DNA of 64,000 nucleotides from Sinomonas cellulolyticus (GCF_014656475.1 NZ_BNCM01000004.1:186001-250000), one strand, 5' to 3'; positions 8,694 through 18,216 are shown, counted from the stretch's first letter. Notes: a model not told the origin generated them from the letters alone. A program made the numbers and translations.

Positions 8694-10574
8694 ATGGCTG
8701 AGAACCTCGGCACGGCGGGGCAGCCCCGCCGCCAGGCGAAAGGCCGGGAGGCCAAGAGGGCCAACGGGCTCGGCGCGGACCTGGTCAAGGGCCAGACGGT
8801 CCTCGAGGTGAAGGACCTCAGCGTCGACTTCGGCGTCGAGAAGGAATGGGTCCCGGCGGCGATCGGCCTCAACTACGAGGTGAAGGCCGGCGAAGTGCTG
8901 GCGATCGTGGGGGAGTCGGGGTCGGGCAAATCCGCCAGCTCGATGGCCCTGCTGGGCCTGCTCCCGTCCAACAGCCGCGTCTCCGGCAGCGTCAGGCTCA
9001 TGGGCCGGGAGCTCATGGGCAAGGACAGCGCGACCGCGACCCGCAGTGTGCGCGGTGACGACGTCGCCGTCATCTTCCAGGAGCCGATGACCGCGCTGAA
9101 CCCCGTCTACACGATCGGAAACCAGATCGTGGAGACCATCCGCCTCCACAACCCGATCTCCCCGGACGAGGCGAAGGCCCGCGCCATCACGATGCTCGAG
9201 CTCGTCGAGCTGCCGGATCCGGAGAAGGCTTTCAAGTCCTACCCCCACCAGCTCTCGGGCGGCCAGCGCCAGCGCGCCATGATCGCGCAGTCCCTCTCGT
9301 GCGACCCGAAGCTGCTCATCGCGGACGAGCCGACCACGGCGCTCGACGTGACGGTCCAGGCCGAGATCCTCGACCTCATGCGACACCTCAAGGACAAGCT
9401 CAACTCGGCCGTCATCCTCATCACCCACGACATGGGCGTCGTGGCGGACCTCGCCGACCGCATCGCCGTCATGCGCCGGGGCGTGATCGTGGAGACGGGC
9501 ACCGCGGAGGAGATCTTCCACCGCCCCCAGCACCCCTACACGCAGGCGCTCCTCGCGGCGGTCCCGCACCTCGGCCAGGGCGGCGAGGGCACCGAGAACG
9601 ACGTCGACATCACCGCCGCACTGGCGGCGGCAACAGGTGCCGAGCTCGAAGCGGTCGACACCTCGGAGCTGCGGGAGCGCGAGCGGGAGAACGAGCTCGC
9701 GCTCGCCCAGGCCGAAGCCGCCGCCTCGCACCGGGGCGACCCCGTCCTGACCCTCAAGGACGTCGCGATCGAGTATCCCAAGCAGGGCCGGGTCGCCGCC
9801 TTCCGCGCCGTGGAGGGCGCCAACCTCACGGTGTACCCCGGCCAGGTGGTCGGCCTCGTGGGGGAGTCAGGTTCGGGCAAGACGACGATCGGCCGCGCCG
9901 CCGTCGGGCTCCTGCCCGTCGCGGAGGGCTCGCTCAAGGTCACCGGCCGCGAGATCTCGAAGCTGAAGAAGAACTCCAAGGAGCTCCACGGGATCCGCCG
10001 CTCAGTGGGCATGGTCTTCCAGGATCCGTCCTCCTCGCTGAATCCCCGCCTGCCGATCGGCGAGTCGATCGGGGAGCCGATGCTCCTGGCCGGGGTCGCG
10101 AAGGGAGCCGAGCTGCAGAAGCGGGTCGAGACGCTCCTGGACCAGGTCGAGCTGCCGCGCTCATACCGCAACCGCTACCCGCACGAGCTCTCGGGAGGCC
10201 AGAAGCAGCGCGTCGGCATCGCGCGCGCGCTCTCGCTCAAGCCCAAGCTCATGGTCGCGGACGAGCCGACCTCCGCGCTGGACGTGTCCGTCCAGGCCAA
10301 GGTCCTCGAGCTGTTCCAGGCTCTCCAGCAGGAGCTCGGCTTCGCGTGCCTGTTCGTCACCCACGACCTCGCCGTGATCGACGTCCTCGCGGACTACATC
10401 TGCGTGATGCAGCGCGGCAGGATCGTCGAGCAGGGCAGCCGAGACGCGATCCTCCGGAACCCGCAGGAGGCCTACACGCAGCGGCTGCTCGCTGCAGTGC
10501 CGCTGCCCGATCCCGAGAAGCAGCGCGAGCGCCGCGAGCTGCGCGAGCTGCTGCTCGCGAGCGGAATCGACTAG
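8694..10574 (+). CDS. Peptide ABC transporter, fused double ATP-binding protein (DppD-DppF type)
   Basis: Cytosolic energy-coupling subunit of 626 residues carrying two complete ABC ATPase domains in one chain. The first has Walker A GESGSGKS near residue 74, signature LSGGQRQR and Walker B LLIADEP. The second has GESGSGKT near residue 390, LSGGQKQR and LMVADEP. A charged linker of about 60 residues (ELRERERENELALAQAEA) joins them. Each half ends with the oligopeptide-type C-terminal region (HPYTQALLAAVP, EAYTQRLLAAVP). The start chosen is the ATG at 8694 after GGAAGGAAG; the longer frame upstream overlaps the antisense gene. It surely serves the permeases at 5.2-7.9 kb although a divergent gene intervenes. 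Confidence 0.94.
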   Translation: MAENLGTAGQPRRQAKGREAKRANGLGADLVKGQTVLEVKDLSVDFGVEKEWVPAAIGLNYEVKAGEVLAIVGESGSGKSASSMALLGLLPSNSRVSGSVRLMGRELMGKDSATATRSVRGDDVAVIFQEPMTALNPVYTIGNQIVETIRLHNPISPDEAKARAITMLELVELPDPEKAFKSYPHQLSGGQRQRAMIAQSLSCDPKLLIADEPTTALDVTVQAEILDLMRHLKDKLNSAVILITHDMGVVADLADRIAVMRRGVIVETGTAEEIFHRPQHPYTQALLAAVPHLGQGGEGTENDVDITAALAAATGAELEAVDTSELRERERENELALAQAEAAASHRGDPVLTLKDVAIEYPKQGRVAAFRAVEGANLTVYPGQVVGLVGESGSGKTTIGRAAVGLLPVAEGSLKVTGREISKLKKNSKELHGIRRSVGMVFQDPSSSLNPRLPIGESIGEPMLLAGVAKGAELQKRVETLLDQVELPRSYRNRYPHELSGGQKQRVGIARALSLKPKLMVADEPTSALDVSVQAKVLELFQALQQELGFACLFVTHDLAVIDVLADYICVMQRGRIVEQGSRDAILRNPQEAYTQRLLAAVPLPDPEKQRERRELRELLLASGID

Positions 10575-10580
10575 TCCGCG

Positions 10581-10636
10581 GAGCACGACGACGAGGGGGA
10601 ACCCGGGCGCCCGGGTTCCCCCTCGTCGTCGTGCTC
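10581..10636. terminator. Very long perfect hairpin after the peptide-transporter ATPase
   Basis: Two 27-base arms (10581-10607 and 10610-10636) are exact reverse complements around a 2-base centre. The left arm begins GAGCACGACGACGAGGGGG. There is no T-tract, as usual for actinobacterial terminators. It starts six bases after the stop codon. Confidence 0.75.
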
Positions 10637-10717
10637 CCCAGCCCCCCGCCCCCGCTGGGGACTCGCGAGAACCGGGACTGTGATGGGCCCCACGCAGCGG
10701 CCGCGCCCGGGAGAGAG

Positions 10718-10723
10718 TAAAAT
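10718..10723 (+). promoter_or_regulatory. Candidate -10 box for typA
   Basis: TAAAAT stands out in GC-rich DNA and would start transcription near 10730, giving typA a leader of about 108 bases. No clear ribosome binding site is visible before the typA start. Confidence 0.45.
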
Positions 10724-10837
10724 CGTGATGCTGGCCCTCGACAGGGTCTGTTCCGTTGTGCCTACTGCCCTCCCCCGAGGGGACCGCGCGGGTAGGGCGG
10801 ACAAGTCGCGAACCCACCCGAATTGAGCCTCACGCGT

Positions 10838-12763
<1,926 letters not shown>

Positions 12764-12772
12764 TCACTGCTG

Positions 12773-12828
12773 GAGTACGACGGCGGCCGGCGCCTTCCCC
12801 GCGGAAGGCGCCGGCCGCCGTCGTACTC
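12773..12828. terminator. Long perfect hairpin after typA
   Basis: 26-base arms (12773-12798 and 12803-12828) around CCGC. The arm core ACGACGGCGGCCGGCGCCTT is shared with the hairpin after gltA. It also terminates the convergent regulator gene whose stop is at 12872. Confidence 0.75.
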
Positions 12829-12871
12829 GCCGCGGGAAAGCGCGCCGACGCCCTGGAACGGGTGCGCGGGG

Positions 12872-13363
12872 CTAGTCCGCCGTGGGATCCCGGTGGTGGG
12901 CGATCATGAGCGAGGTCGCCTGGCCGTCGGGGTCCGTAGGCATGGCCACGTACTCGTCGACCACCGCGCGGAGCTTGTCCATGAGCTCGTCCCGGTGCTG
13001 CTCGTTGAGCTTGAGGCCGAGCCGCCACACCGTGATGTCCTCGGGCGGCAGCGCCGCTGTCTCCTGCACGAAGGTCTCGATGAGGATGGGGGAGACGTCC
13101 TCGACGTGCTGGCTCCACGACTTCCGTGTGGCCAGGTACGGCACTTCCTTGGCTCCCCGTGCTCCTCGGCGTTCGGGCTGGGGCTCGAGGAATCCGGTGG
13201 CCACGAGGGTGCGGACGTGGTGCAGGCATGTGGCGGGATTGATGCCGAGCAGGTCGGCGATCTCCTTGTTGGTCCGCGAGTGGTGCAGGCACATGCGCAG
13301 GATCCTCAGACGCAGCGGGGAACTGAGTGCGCGGCCCTTCGCGGCCTCGTCGGACTCGCTCAT
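12872..13363 (-). CDS. ArsR-type winged-helix transcriptional regulator
   Basis: 163-residue DNA-binding protein. The first 70 residues form a winged helix-turn-helix (SSPLRLRILRMCLHHSRTNKEIADLL, then INPATCLHHVRTLVATGFLE). The C-terminal half (ITVWRLGLKLNEQHRDELMDKLRAVVDEYV) looks helical and may dimerise. No metal-binding cysteine cluster of classical ArsR is evident. The ATG start has a TAGAGT box six bases upstream, so the mRNA is probably leaderless. It is divergent from an MFS transporter with an inverted repeat between them, so it most likely controls itself and the transporter. The ligand is unknown. Confidence 0.88.
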   Translation of the reverse strand: MSESDEAAKGRALSSPLRLRILRMCLHHSRTNKEIADLLGINPATCLHHVRTLVATGFLEPQPERRGARGAKEVPYLATRKSWSQHVEDVSPILIETFVQETAALPPEDITVWRLGLKLNEQHRDELMDKLRAVVDEYVAMPTDPDGQATSLMIAHHRDPTAD

Positions 13364-13369
13364 GCCCTC

Positions 13370-13375
13370 ACTCTA
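13370..13375 (-). promoter_or_regulatory. -10 box of the ArsR-type regulator
   Basis: TAGAGT on the minus strand, six bases before the ATG. It suggests a leaderless transcript. Confidence 0.45.
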
Positions 13376-13381
13376 CCGCCG

Positions 13382-13405
13382 AGTGATTGACACTTCCCAA
13401 TCACT
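13382..13405. promoter_or_regulatory. Operator between regulator and MFS exporter
   Basis: AGTGATTG and CAATCACT flank an 8-base spacer. The left arm overlaps a consensus -35 box TTGACA (13387-13392) for the exporter, and the repeat lies just upstream of the regulator's -10 box. A repressor bound here would block both genes. Confidence 0.6.
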
Positions 13406-13422
13406 GGCCGCACACTGGCGGC

Positions 13423-14697
13423 ATGACCACTCCGCGTGCCTCCGAGGTCTCGGTCCGGCCGCTGGTCCGGACCCGCTCGTTCGTCGCCTTCTGGACGGGG
13501 CAGGGCATCAGCCAGCTCGGCGTCCAACTGGGGCAGCTCGCCCTGCCGGTGCTCGCCGTGAGCCTGCTCGGGGCGGGGGAGATGGACCTCGGCGTGCTTA
13601 ACGCCGCCTCGATGGCGGCGTTCCTCATCGTGGGGCTGCCGGCGGGCGCCTGGGTGGACCGATGGCTCAAGCGCGGCACCATGATCCGCGCCGACCTCGT
13701 CCGGATGACAGCGATGTCGGCCGTGCCGCTGCTGTGGTGGGCCGGGGCCCTGCAGATGTGGCACCTCTACGTCGTCGCCGCCGTCGTGGGTGTCGCAACC
13801 GTATTCTTCGACGTGGCGTACCAGAGCTATATCCCGTTGCTCGTGCAGCGCGCCCAAGTGGCTGATGCCAACGGCAAGCTCGAGGCCACAGCGCAGGTCG
13901 CCCGGATGGGCGGTCCCGCGCTGGGCGGGTTCCTGCTCACCCTGGTCAGCGCCCCCGTACTGTTCGCGGCGGAGGCGGGAGGGTACTTGGCCTCTGCGCT
14001 CTGTCTCGGCAGGGTCCGTGACTCCGAGAAGAGGCCCGAGCGAACTGCAGGGAGCAGCCTGTGGGCCGAGATCCGGGAGGGCGCAGTCTTCGTGGCACGC
14101 CATCCCCTCATCCGCCGTGTGGTTGCCTGCACCGCGCTCAGCAACCTGTTCTCCTCGGTGCTGTGGGTGCTCATGCCGCTCGTGATCCTCCGCGAACTGG
14201 CGCTCGGCCCGGTGGGGCTGGGAGTGATGATGTCGATTGGGGCGATCGGCGGACTCCTCGGCGCCCCCGCCGGGCCGCGGCTGGCGCGGTTCGTGGGGGA
14301 GGGGCCCCTCCTGCCGCTCGGGCTCCTGCTCGCGGGAGCTGGAATGCTGCTCTTCCCCGCGGCGCTCGCCGTCGGCGGGGGCCCGCTCGCGCTCGTCCTG
14401 CTGAGCATCGGCGAGTTCGGCGTGAGCTTCGGAGTGCTCGTCTACAACGTCATGCAGGTGAGCATGCGGCAGCGGGTCTGCCCGCCCCGGCTCCTCGGAC
14501 GCATGAACGCCTCGATCCGCTGCGTCGTGTGGGGCGTCATGCCGATCGGGTCGCTGCTGGGCGGAGTGCTCGGCGAGCAGCTCGGCGTTGCGCCCGCGCT
14601 GTGGATCTCGGTGGTGGGGACGCTGCTCGGCGTGGTGCCTGTGGCGATTGGTCCGTTCTTCCGGATGCGCATGCTGCCCGACGCGGAAGCTGAGTGA
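13423..14697 (+). CDS. MFS transporter (exporter-like)
   Basis: About 424 residues with roughly 12 hydrophobic segments; the first is SFVAFWTGQGISQLGVQLG. The loop LPAGAWVDRWLKRGTMIRADLVR between helices 2 and 3 is typical of the MFS_3 or enterobactin-exporter-like group, as is SYIPLLVQRAQVADANGKLEATAQVARMGGPALGG. The ATG at 13423 is preferred to an in-frame TTG at 13387, because that TTG lies inside the operator and the -35 box. A CACACT box six bases before the ATG is compatible with a leaderless message. It probably exports a small molecule sensed by the divergent regulator. Confidence 0.88.
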   Translation: MTTPRASEVSVRPLVRTRSFVAFWTGQGISQLGVQLGQLALPVLAVSLLGAGEMDLGVLNAASMAAFLIVGLPAGAWVDRWLKRGTMIRADLVRMTAMSAVPLLWWAGALQMWHLYVVAAVVGVATVFFDVAYQSYIPLLVQRAQVADANGKLEATAQVARMGGPALGGFLLTLVSAPVLFAAEAGGYLASALCLGRVRDSEKRPERTAGSSLWAEIREGAVFVARHPLIRRVVACTALSNLFSSVLWVLMPLVILRELALGPVGLGVMMSIGAIGGLLGAPAGPRLARFVGEGPLLPLGLLLAGAGMLLFPAALAVGGGPLALVLLSIGEFGVSFGVLVYNVMQVSMRQRVCPPRLLGRMNASIRCVVWGVMPIGSLLGGVLGEQLGVAPALWISVVGTLLGVVPVAIGPFFRMRMLPDAEAE

Positions 14698-14700
14698 GGC

Positions 14701-15207
14701 TCAGAGGGAGACGGCACCGGCAGCCGCGGTTCCCGCTGCAAGGGGTGCCCCGGTGAGGGCCCAGTGCCCGCGCACGCGTGAGAGGAGACGGTGGGTGGGA
14801 TCGGTGATGACGAGGTCGGAGAAGGCGGCGTGGACCACCGAGACCTCTTCGGAGCGTGCGGCCCCGGCGCGGGGGGACAGCCGCTCGAGGGGCGCTCCGA
14901 GCACCTCGAGCTCCGCGCGGGCACGCCCTACGCCTGCCCTGCGGAAATCCGCCACGGCCGCCTCGATGGTGGCCACTTCGCGCCGGTGGCGAACGCCGTC
15001 GGCGTCGGTCCGCTCGAGCAGTGCGGTGAAGCGCGCGCTGGCGCGCACGGCCCCCAGCGCCACGAATCCGAGCGAGGCCAGGACGACCTCGACCTGCAGA
15101 CAGTCCTGAGCGGTACGGACCGCAACGCTCTCGAAGCGCGGCTCCTCCAGGACCAGCGGGGACAGGGGCGTCTGCGCCAACGCGCCCAGCAGGGACTTCA
15201 ATGACAT
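14701..15207 (-). CDS. Unrecognised 168-residue protein
   Basis: I do not recognise a family. The start is the ATG at 15205-15207 (MSLKSLLGALAQTPLSPLV), preceded by a strong AAGGAGG. The sequence alternates helical, Arg/Glu-rich and hydrophobic stretches; LQVEVVLASLGFVALGAVRA and the C-terminal LTGAPLAAGTAAAGAVSL could touch the membrane. It ends three bases from the convergent MFS gene. It lies downstream of the TetR gene on the same strand across a 97-base gap, so it may be co-regulated. That gap holds an AT-rich palindromic stretch (CGATTTATATAATCG, about 15255-15270), which may be its own promoter. Confidence 0.6.
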   Translation of the reverse strand: MSLKSLLGALAQTPLSPLVLEEPRFESVAVRTAQDCLQVEVVLASLGFVALGAVRASARFTALLERTDADGVRHRREVATIEAAVADFRRAGVGRARAELEVLGAPLERLSPRAGAARSEEVSVVHAAFSDLVITDPTHRLLSRVRGHWALTGAPLAAGTAAAGAVSL

Positions 15208-15304
15208 GGCAAGCCTCCTTCGGCGGCCACCCCAGCCCAGCCTTAAATCCAATCGATTTATATAATCGTAGGACCGACAGCTTCAGGGCGCAAGGAGCGC
15301 GCAC

Positions 15305-15904
15305 TCAGAGCCTCTGGCCTCCAATGGAGCCGACCACCGCGTGGAGTGACGCCTCGAGGAAGCGTGTGACGTCCTCCGCCTCAGCGTCCCGCTCGATCGC
15401 GAGGCTGATGAGCGTCTCCTCGGCAAAGGCGACCCAGGCCCGCAGCGCCACCCGGAGCAGCAGCGCGTCCGCCATGCCCAGTTCGACGAGAGCCTCGCGC
15501 AGGCGCTGCGCGTTCAGCTCGCGGGACTCGTCGATGATCGTGCGCACTGCCGGGTCCCCGCTCGCCGTGCCCCGCACGAGGGAGTAGAAGGTGCCCTGAT
15601 GCTGCTGCACGAACTGCGTGGTCCTGAGCAGCGTGTCCCGGATCCGCTCCCGTGGAGCCAGCTCCTGCCGGGGTGCGGTCGCGTCGAGGAGGCTGTCGCG
15701 CGCTCGTGTGACCACTGCCTGCTGCATGCCCTGACGAGTGTCGAAGTAGTGGAACACGAGGGCACGCGAGACACCGGCCAGGCGGGCGAGCTCGTCCATC
15801 GTCAGATCGTCCAGTCTGTGGTCGGTCAGGAAGTTCACCCCGGCCGCGACGAGCTGCGCCCTCCGGTCCTGAGGGCTGAGGCGGGCGCGCTGGAGTCCGG
15901 ACAC
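15305..15904 (-). CDS. TetR family transcriptional regulator
   Basis: 199 residues. The N-terminal helix-turn-helix reads LDDLTMDELARLAGVSRALVFHYF at about residues 31-54, the usual TetR arrangement. The C-terminal ligand domain (EELNAQ- and RALVEL-like helices, WVAFAEETLI) is not assignable to a ligand. The GTG start has TAGACT six bases upstream, consistent with a leaderless mRNA. It is divergent from the DUF6230-DUF6114 operon, whose promoter is embedded in a palindrome, so it very likely represses that operon. Confidence 0.9.
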   Translation of the reverse strand: MSGLQRARLSPQDRRAQLVAAGVNFLTDHRLDDLTMDELARLAGVSRALVFHYFDTRQGMQQAVVTRARDSLLDATAPRQELAPRERIRDTLLRTTQFVQQHQGTFYSLVRGTASGDPAVRTIIDESRELNAQRLREALVELGMADALLLRVALRAWVAFAEETLISLAIERDAEAEDVTRFLEASLHAVVGSIGGQRL

Positions 15905-15910
15905 ATGAGA

Positions 15911-15916
15911 AGTCTA
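15911..15916 (-). promoter_or_regulatory. -10 box of the TetR gene
   Basis: TAGACT on the minus strand, six bases before the GTG start. Confidence 0.45.
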
Positions 15917-15940
15917 CTGATCGGCAGGGTGTCCTCCCTC

Positions 15941-15975
15941 AGACTATTGACTGGCAGTCAACAGTTCAATAGTCT
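15941..15975 (+). promoter_or_regulatory. Nested palindromic operator and promoter of the DUF6230 operon
   Basis: Outer arms AGACTATTGA (15941-15950) and TCAATAGTCT (15966-15975) enclose an inner palindrome TTGACT-GGC-AGTCAA (15947-15961). The same bases give a consensus promoter: -35 TTGACT (15947-15952), a 17-base spacer and -10 TAGTCT (15970-15975). A TetR dimer bound here would cover the whole promoter. Confidence 0.7.
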
Positions 15976-16022
15976 CGACGGTGTTGCCGCCGCCCCAGGC
16001 GGCTCCCCAGTCAGGAGGATCA

Positions 16023-16634
16023 ATGAAGTTCCCCGTCTCACAGCGCGTCCGGGCCATGAGCACGTCCCGGGCAGGCCGCATCACTCTCGCTGCTGTGCCG
16101 ACCGCCGTCGCGGCGGCGGTCCTGATGGGCGGCGTCGCCGAGGGAGCCGTTCCGGTCTCGTTCGCCGTCTCCGGCAGCCAGTTCAAGATCAGCGCCGACA
16201 AACTCGACGGCTCCGGATTCTCGCAGTACGCCGGAGTGGCCAAGGATGCCTCGGGTTCTGCCAACCCGGTCGCGATCGCGAACATCAAGAGCGCGAGCCT
16301 TGCGAACCTGTGCCAGTCCGTGGTTACGCAGACCCCCATGGGGACGGTAGGCCTGCTGATCCACGCCGGCGGCGGCAACAGCCCTGCCACGGCGTCGGAC
16401 CTGCAGATCGGCATGACGGGGCTCCAGGGTGACGCGTCCTTCTCCAATATCCGCATCGGCGTCGATGCCTCGACCGTCAACACGGCGGCAAAGGGCGCGG
16501 CGGGTGACTTCGCCCAGGATGCCGACACAGTGACGATCGGCGGTCTGAAGCAGACGGCGTGGAGCACGCAGGCCTCGGTATTCAACCTCTCCGGCATGAA
16601 GCTGGAACTGACGAACGGCACGGAATGCTTCTGA
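16023..16634 (+). CDS. DUF6230 family secreted or membrane-anchored protein
   Basis: 203 residues from the ATG at 16023, which follows AGGAGGAT at 16013-16020. A hydrophobic export or anchor segment (ITLAAVPTAVAAAVLMGGVAEGAVP) lies at about residues 20-43. The rest is a Ser/Thr/Gly-rich extracytoplasmic domain with FAVSGSQFKISADKL, IGMTGLQGDASFSNI and DADTVTIGGLKQTAWSTQAS, the pattern of the actinobacterial DUF6230 family. Function is unknown; an automatic label of cholesterol esterase sometimes seen on relatives has no support in the sequence. It overlaps the next gene by ten bases, a translationally coupled pair. Confidence 0.82.
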   Translation: MKFPVSQRVRAMSTSRAGRITLAAVPTAVAAAVLMGGVAEGAVPVSFAVSGSQFKISADKLDGSGFSQYAGVAKDASGSANPVAIANIKSASLANLCQSVVTQTPMGTVGLLIHAGGGNSPATASDLQIGMTGLQGDASFSNIRIGVDASTVNTAAKGAAGDFAQDADTVTIGGLKQTAWSTQASVFNLSGMKLELTNGTECF

Positions 16635-17074
16635 GCAGTGAAACGGCGGTGACGGCCCAGAACCCGGTTCTGGCGCCGTCGCCGGGCCCACGGGAGAACA
16701 GGCGAGCCGCAGGATTCACGCACTGGCGGCGGCAGAGGCCGTTCGTCGGCGGGATCCTGAGTGCCGCGGGCGGAGTGGAGATGTTCTTCTCCGGGCAGCT
16801 CGACATCGGCAACATCCACGTCCAGCTGGGCATCGAAGGGCTGCAGTCGACCCTGATCCCCATCCTGCTGGTGCTCTTGGGCGTCCTGGCGATCGCGTCG
16901 CCGGCCCAGCGCGTGTTCTATGGCGTGCTGACCCTCGCGGTGGGTGTCTACTCCCTCGTGGGGGTGAATCTGGGCGGATTCCTCATCGGCATGCTCCTCG
17001 CCTGCACGGGTGGTGTTCTCGTGGTGGCATGGATGGGTCCGCGGGACACGGCACGGCGAAAGAGGGCGGCGTGA
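16625..17074 (+). CDS. DUF6114 family membrane protein
   Basis: 149 residues from the ATG at 16625. A short cytosolic N-terminus ending FTHWRRQRPFVGG is followed by about four hydrophobic segments (ILSAAGGVEMFF, LIPILLVLLGVLAIASP, VFYGVLTLAVGVYSLV, FLIGMLLACTGGVLVVAW), matching the DUF6114 family. This family is commonly encoded beside DUF6230 in streptomycetes and relatives, so a joint function at the membrane is likely though unknown. The next gene starts inside its stop codon (GTGA). Confidence 0.82.
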   Translation: MLLSSETAVTAQNPVLAPSPGPRENRRAAGFTHWRRQRPFVGGILSAAGGVEMFFSGQLDIGNIHVQLGIEGLQSTLIPILLVLLGVLAIASPAQRVFYGVLTLAVGVYSLVGVNLGGFLIGMLLACTGGVLVVAWMGPRDTARRKRAA

Positions 17075-17856
17075 GTCCACGCCGCGCGCGCAGGATGGCG
17101 GCCGTCGCGGCCGGTGCGCTGCTCACCGTGCCCTTCACCCTCGGGGCGGCGCGGGCACCGGCGAGCGTCCCCGCCGACCTCTGTGTCCCGCTGATCACGG
17201 CCTGCCCGGCGCCGAGCCCCACGCCCACGCCCTCCGTCCCGGGTGCGGGCACCCCGGGCGTGGGGCTCCCCGCCGACCCGGCACCCGTTCCCACGCTGCC
17301 AGGCTCACTGCTGCCCGGGCTCGGTGCCACCCCCAGCGTGCCGGCGCTGCCCGGGGATCCGTCGACGGCCATCCCGTCGCCGAGTGCGACCCCGGATCCC
17401 ACGTCGAGCACACCCGTGCCCGCGCCTCGGGACAGCGGCACGACCTACTACACGAAGACCCCGGCGTCCATGGGCTCCAAGGCCCTGTCATTCACTGGGC
17501 TGGTGACGATCACTGTTGTCACCCTGCCGACCGTCGACGGAAGCGGGATCCGGGTGCTGAAGATGACCGCGGACTCTGTCACGGTCACGGGATTCTCGCT
17601 CACGGTGCGCCAGCCCAACGGACCGGGCCTGGTGACGTCCGCGGACACGATGACCCTCCGGGGACACGTGAACGTCTACGTGGGCTCGATCACCGCCACG
17701 ACCATCGGGGGCCAGAGCCTCAGCATCGGAACCGACACGCCCCCGCCACTGGACACGGTCGCACCGGGCCTCGCGAACGTCACGATGGGCCTCGTGGGCT
17801 CCACCGCGGACTCCATCACCTACGTCAACACCAACCAGCGGATGGTGCAGCCCTAG
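17071..17856 (+). CDS. Secreted protein with Pro/Thr-rich linker, third gene of the DUF6230 operon
   Basis: 261 residues from the GTG at 17071, which overlaps the preceding stop by four bases. An N-terminal signal peptide (RMAAVAAGALLTVPFTLGAARA) precedes a Pro/Ser/Thr-rich linker at about residues 40-135. The C-terminal domain has short beta-like repeats: MGSKALSFTGLVTITVV, IRVLKMTADSVTVTGFSLTV, MTLRGHVNVYVGSITATT. The KMTADSVTVTGFSLTV pattern recalls the VKFTA-type repeats of DUF6230-associated proteins. Function unknown; the layout suggests a surface-exposed domain on a stalk. Its stop overlaps the stop of the convergent gene by four bases. Confidence 0.75.
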   Translation: MSPRRARRMAAVAAGALLTVPFTLGAARAPASVPADLCVPLITACPAPSPTPTPSVPGAGTPGVGLPADPAPVPTLPGSLLPGLGATPSVPALPGDPSTAIPSPSATPDPTSSTPVPAPRDSGTTYYTKTPASMGSKALSFTGLVTITVVTLPTVDGSGIRVLKMTADSVTVTGFSLTVRQPNGPGLVTSADTMTLRGHVNVYVGSITATTIGGQSLSIGTDTPPPLDTVAPGLANVTMGLVGSTADSITYVNTNQRMVQP

Positions 17857-18101
17857 CCCTCCGGCTGTCGCCGCCCCCGCGGTGCCCGCGCCGCCGGCGG
17901 GGGAGGAACCGGCTTCGCCGCCACCACCGTCTCGAGGCGCACGATGGCGTCGCCGCGCCTCGTGCGCACGGTGACCGTCCCGGCGTCGCGTGCCACGAGA
18001 TCGCCGAGGGCGTCGGTGAAGCCGCCGTCGATCCGGCTCCGGACGACGACGCGCGTGCCGAGCGGCAGGGAGCTCAGGAGGTGGGCCGGCGAGGAAGGCA
18101 C
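17853..18101 (-). CDS. Small SH3-like protein related to the N-terminal domain of Rv0428c
   Basis: 82 residues from the GTG at 18099-18101. The core LPLGTRVVVRSRIDGGFTDALGDL, then VRTRRGDAIVRLETVVAAKPVPPPP, matches the SH3-like N-terminal domain found before the GNAT domain in Rv0428c-type acetyltransferases. Here it stands alone without an acetyltransferase part. The tail is basic and Pro-rich. No clear ribosome binding site is visible. It is divergent from the ferredoxin gene. Confidence 0.65.
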   Translation of the reverse strand: MPSSPAHLLSSLPLGTRVVVRSRIDGGFTDALGDLVARDAGTVTVRTRRGDAIVRLETVVAAKPVPPPPAARAPRGRRQPEG

Positions 18102-18172
18102 GCTCCATGGTAGGCCTGCCCTCTCCGCGGCCGCGTGTGACGTTGGAGTGGCGCGCGGAGCCGGGGGGATAA

Positions 18173-18178
18173 TAGGCT
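18173..18178 (+). promoter_or_regulatory. Candidate -10 box for fdxA-dapC
   Basis: TAGGCT in the AT-rich patch GATAATAGGCT, about 39 bases before the ferredoxin GTG, leaving room for the GAAGAGGGAG ribosome binding site. Confidence 0.4.
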
Positions 18179-18216
18179 CAATCGGCCCGCAGGAACGTGG
18201 AAGAGGGAGTGGCACC

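Noticed and set aside
13387..13422. TTG start that would lengthen the MFS protein by 12 residues
   Set aside because: It lies inside the inverted repeat and -35 box; the ATG at 13423 fits the promoter.
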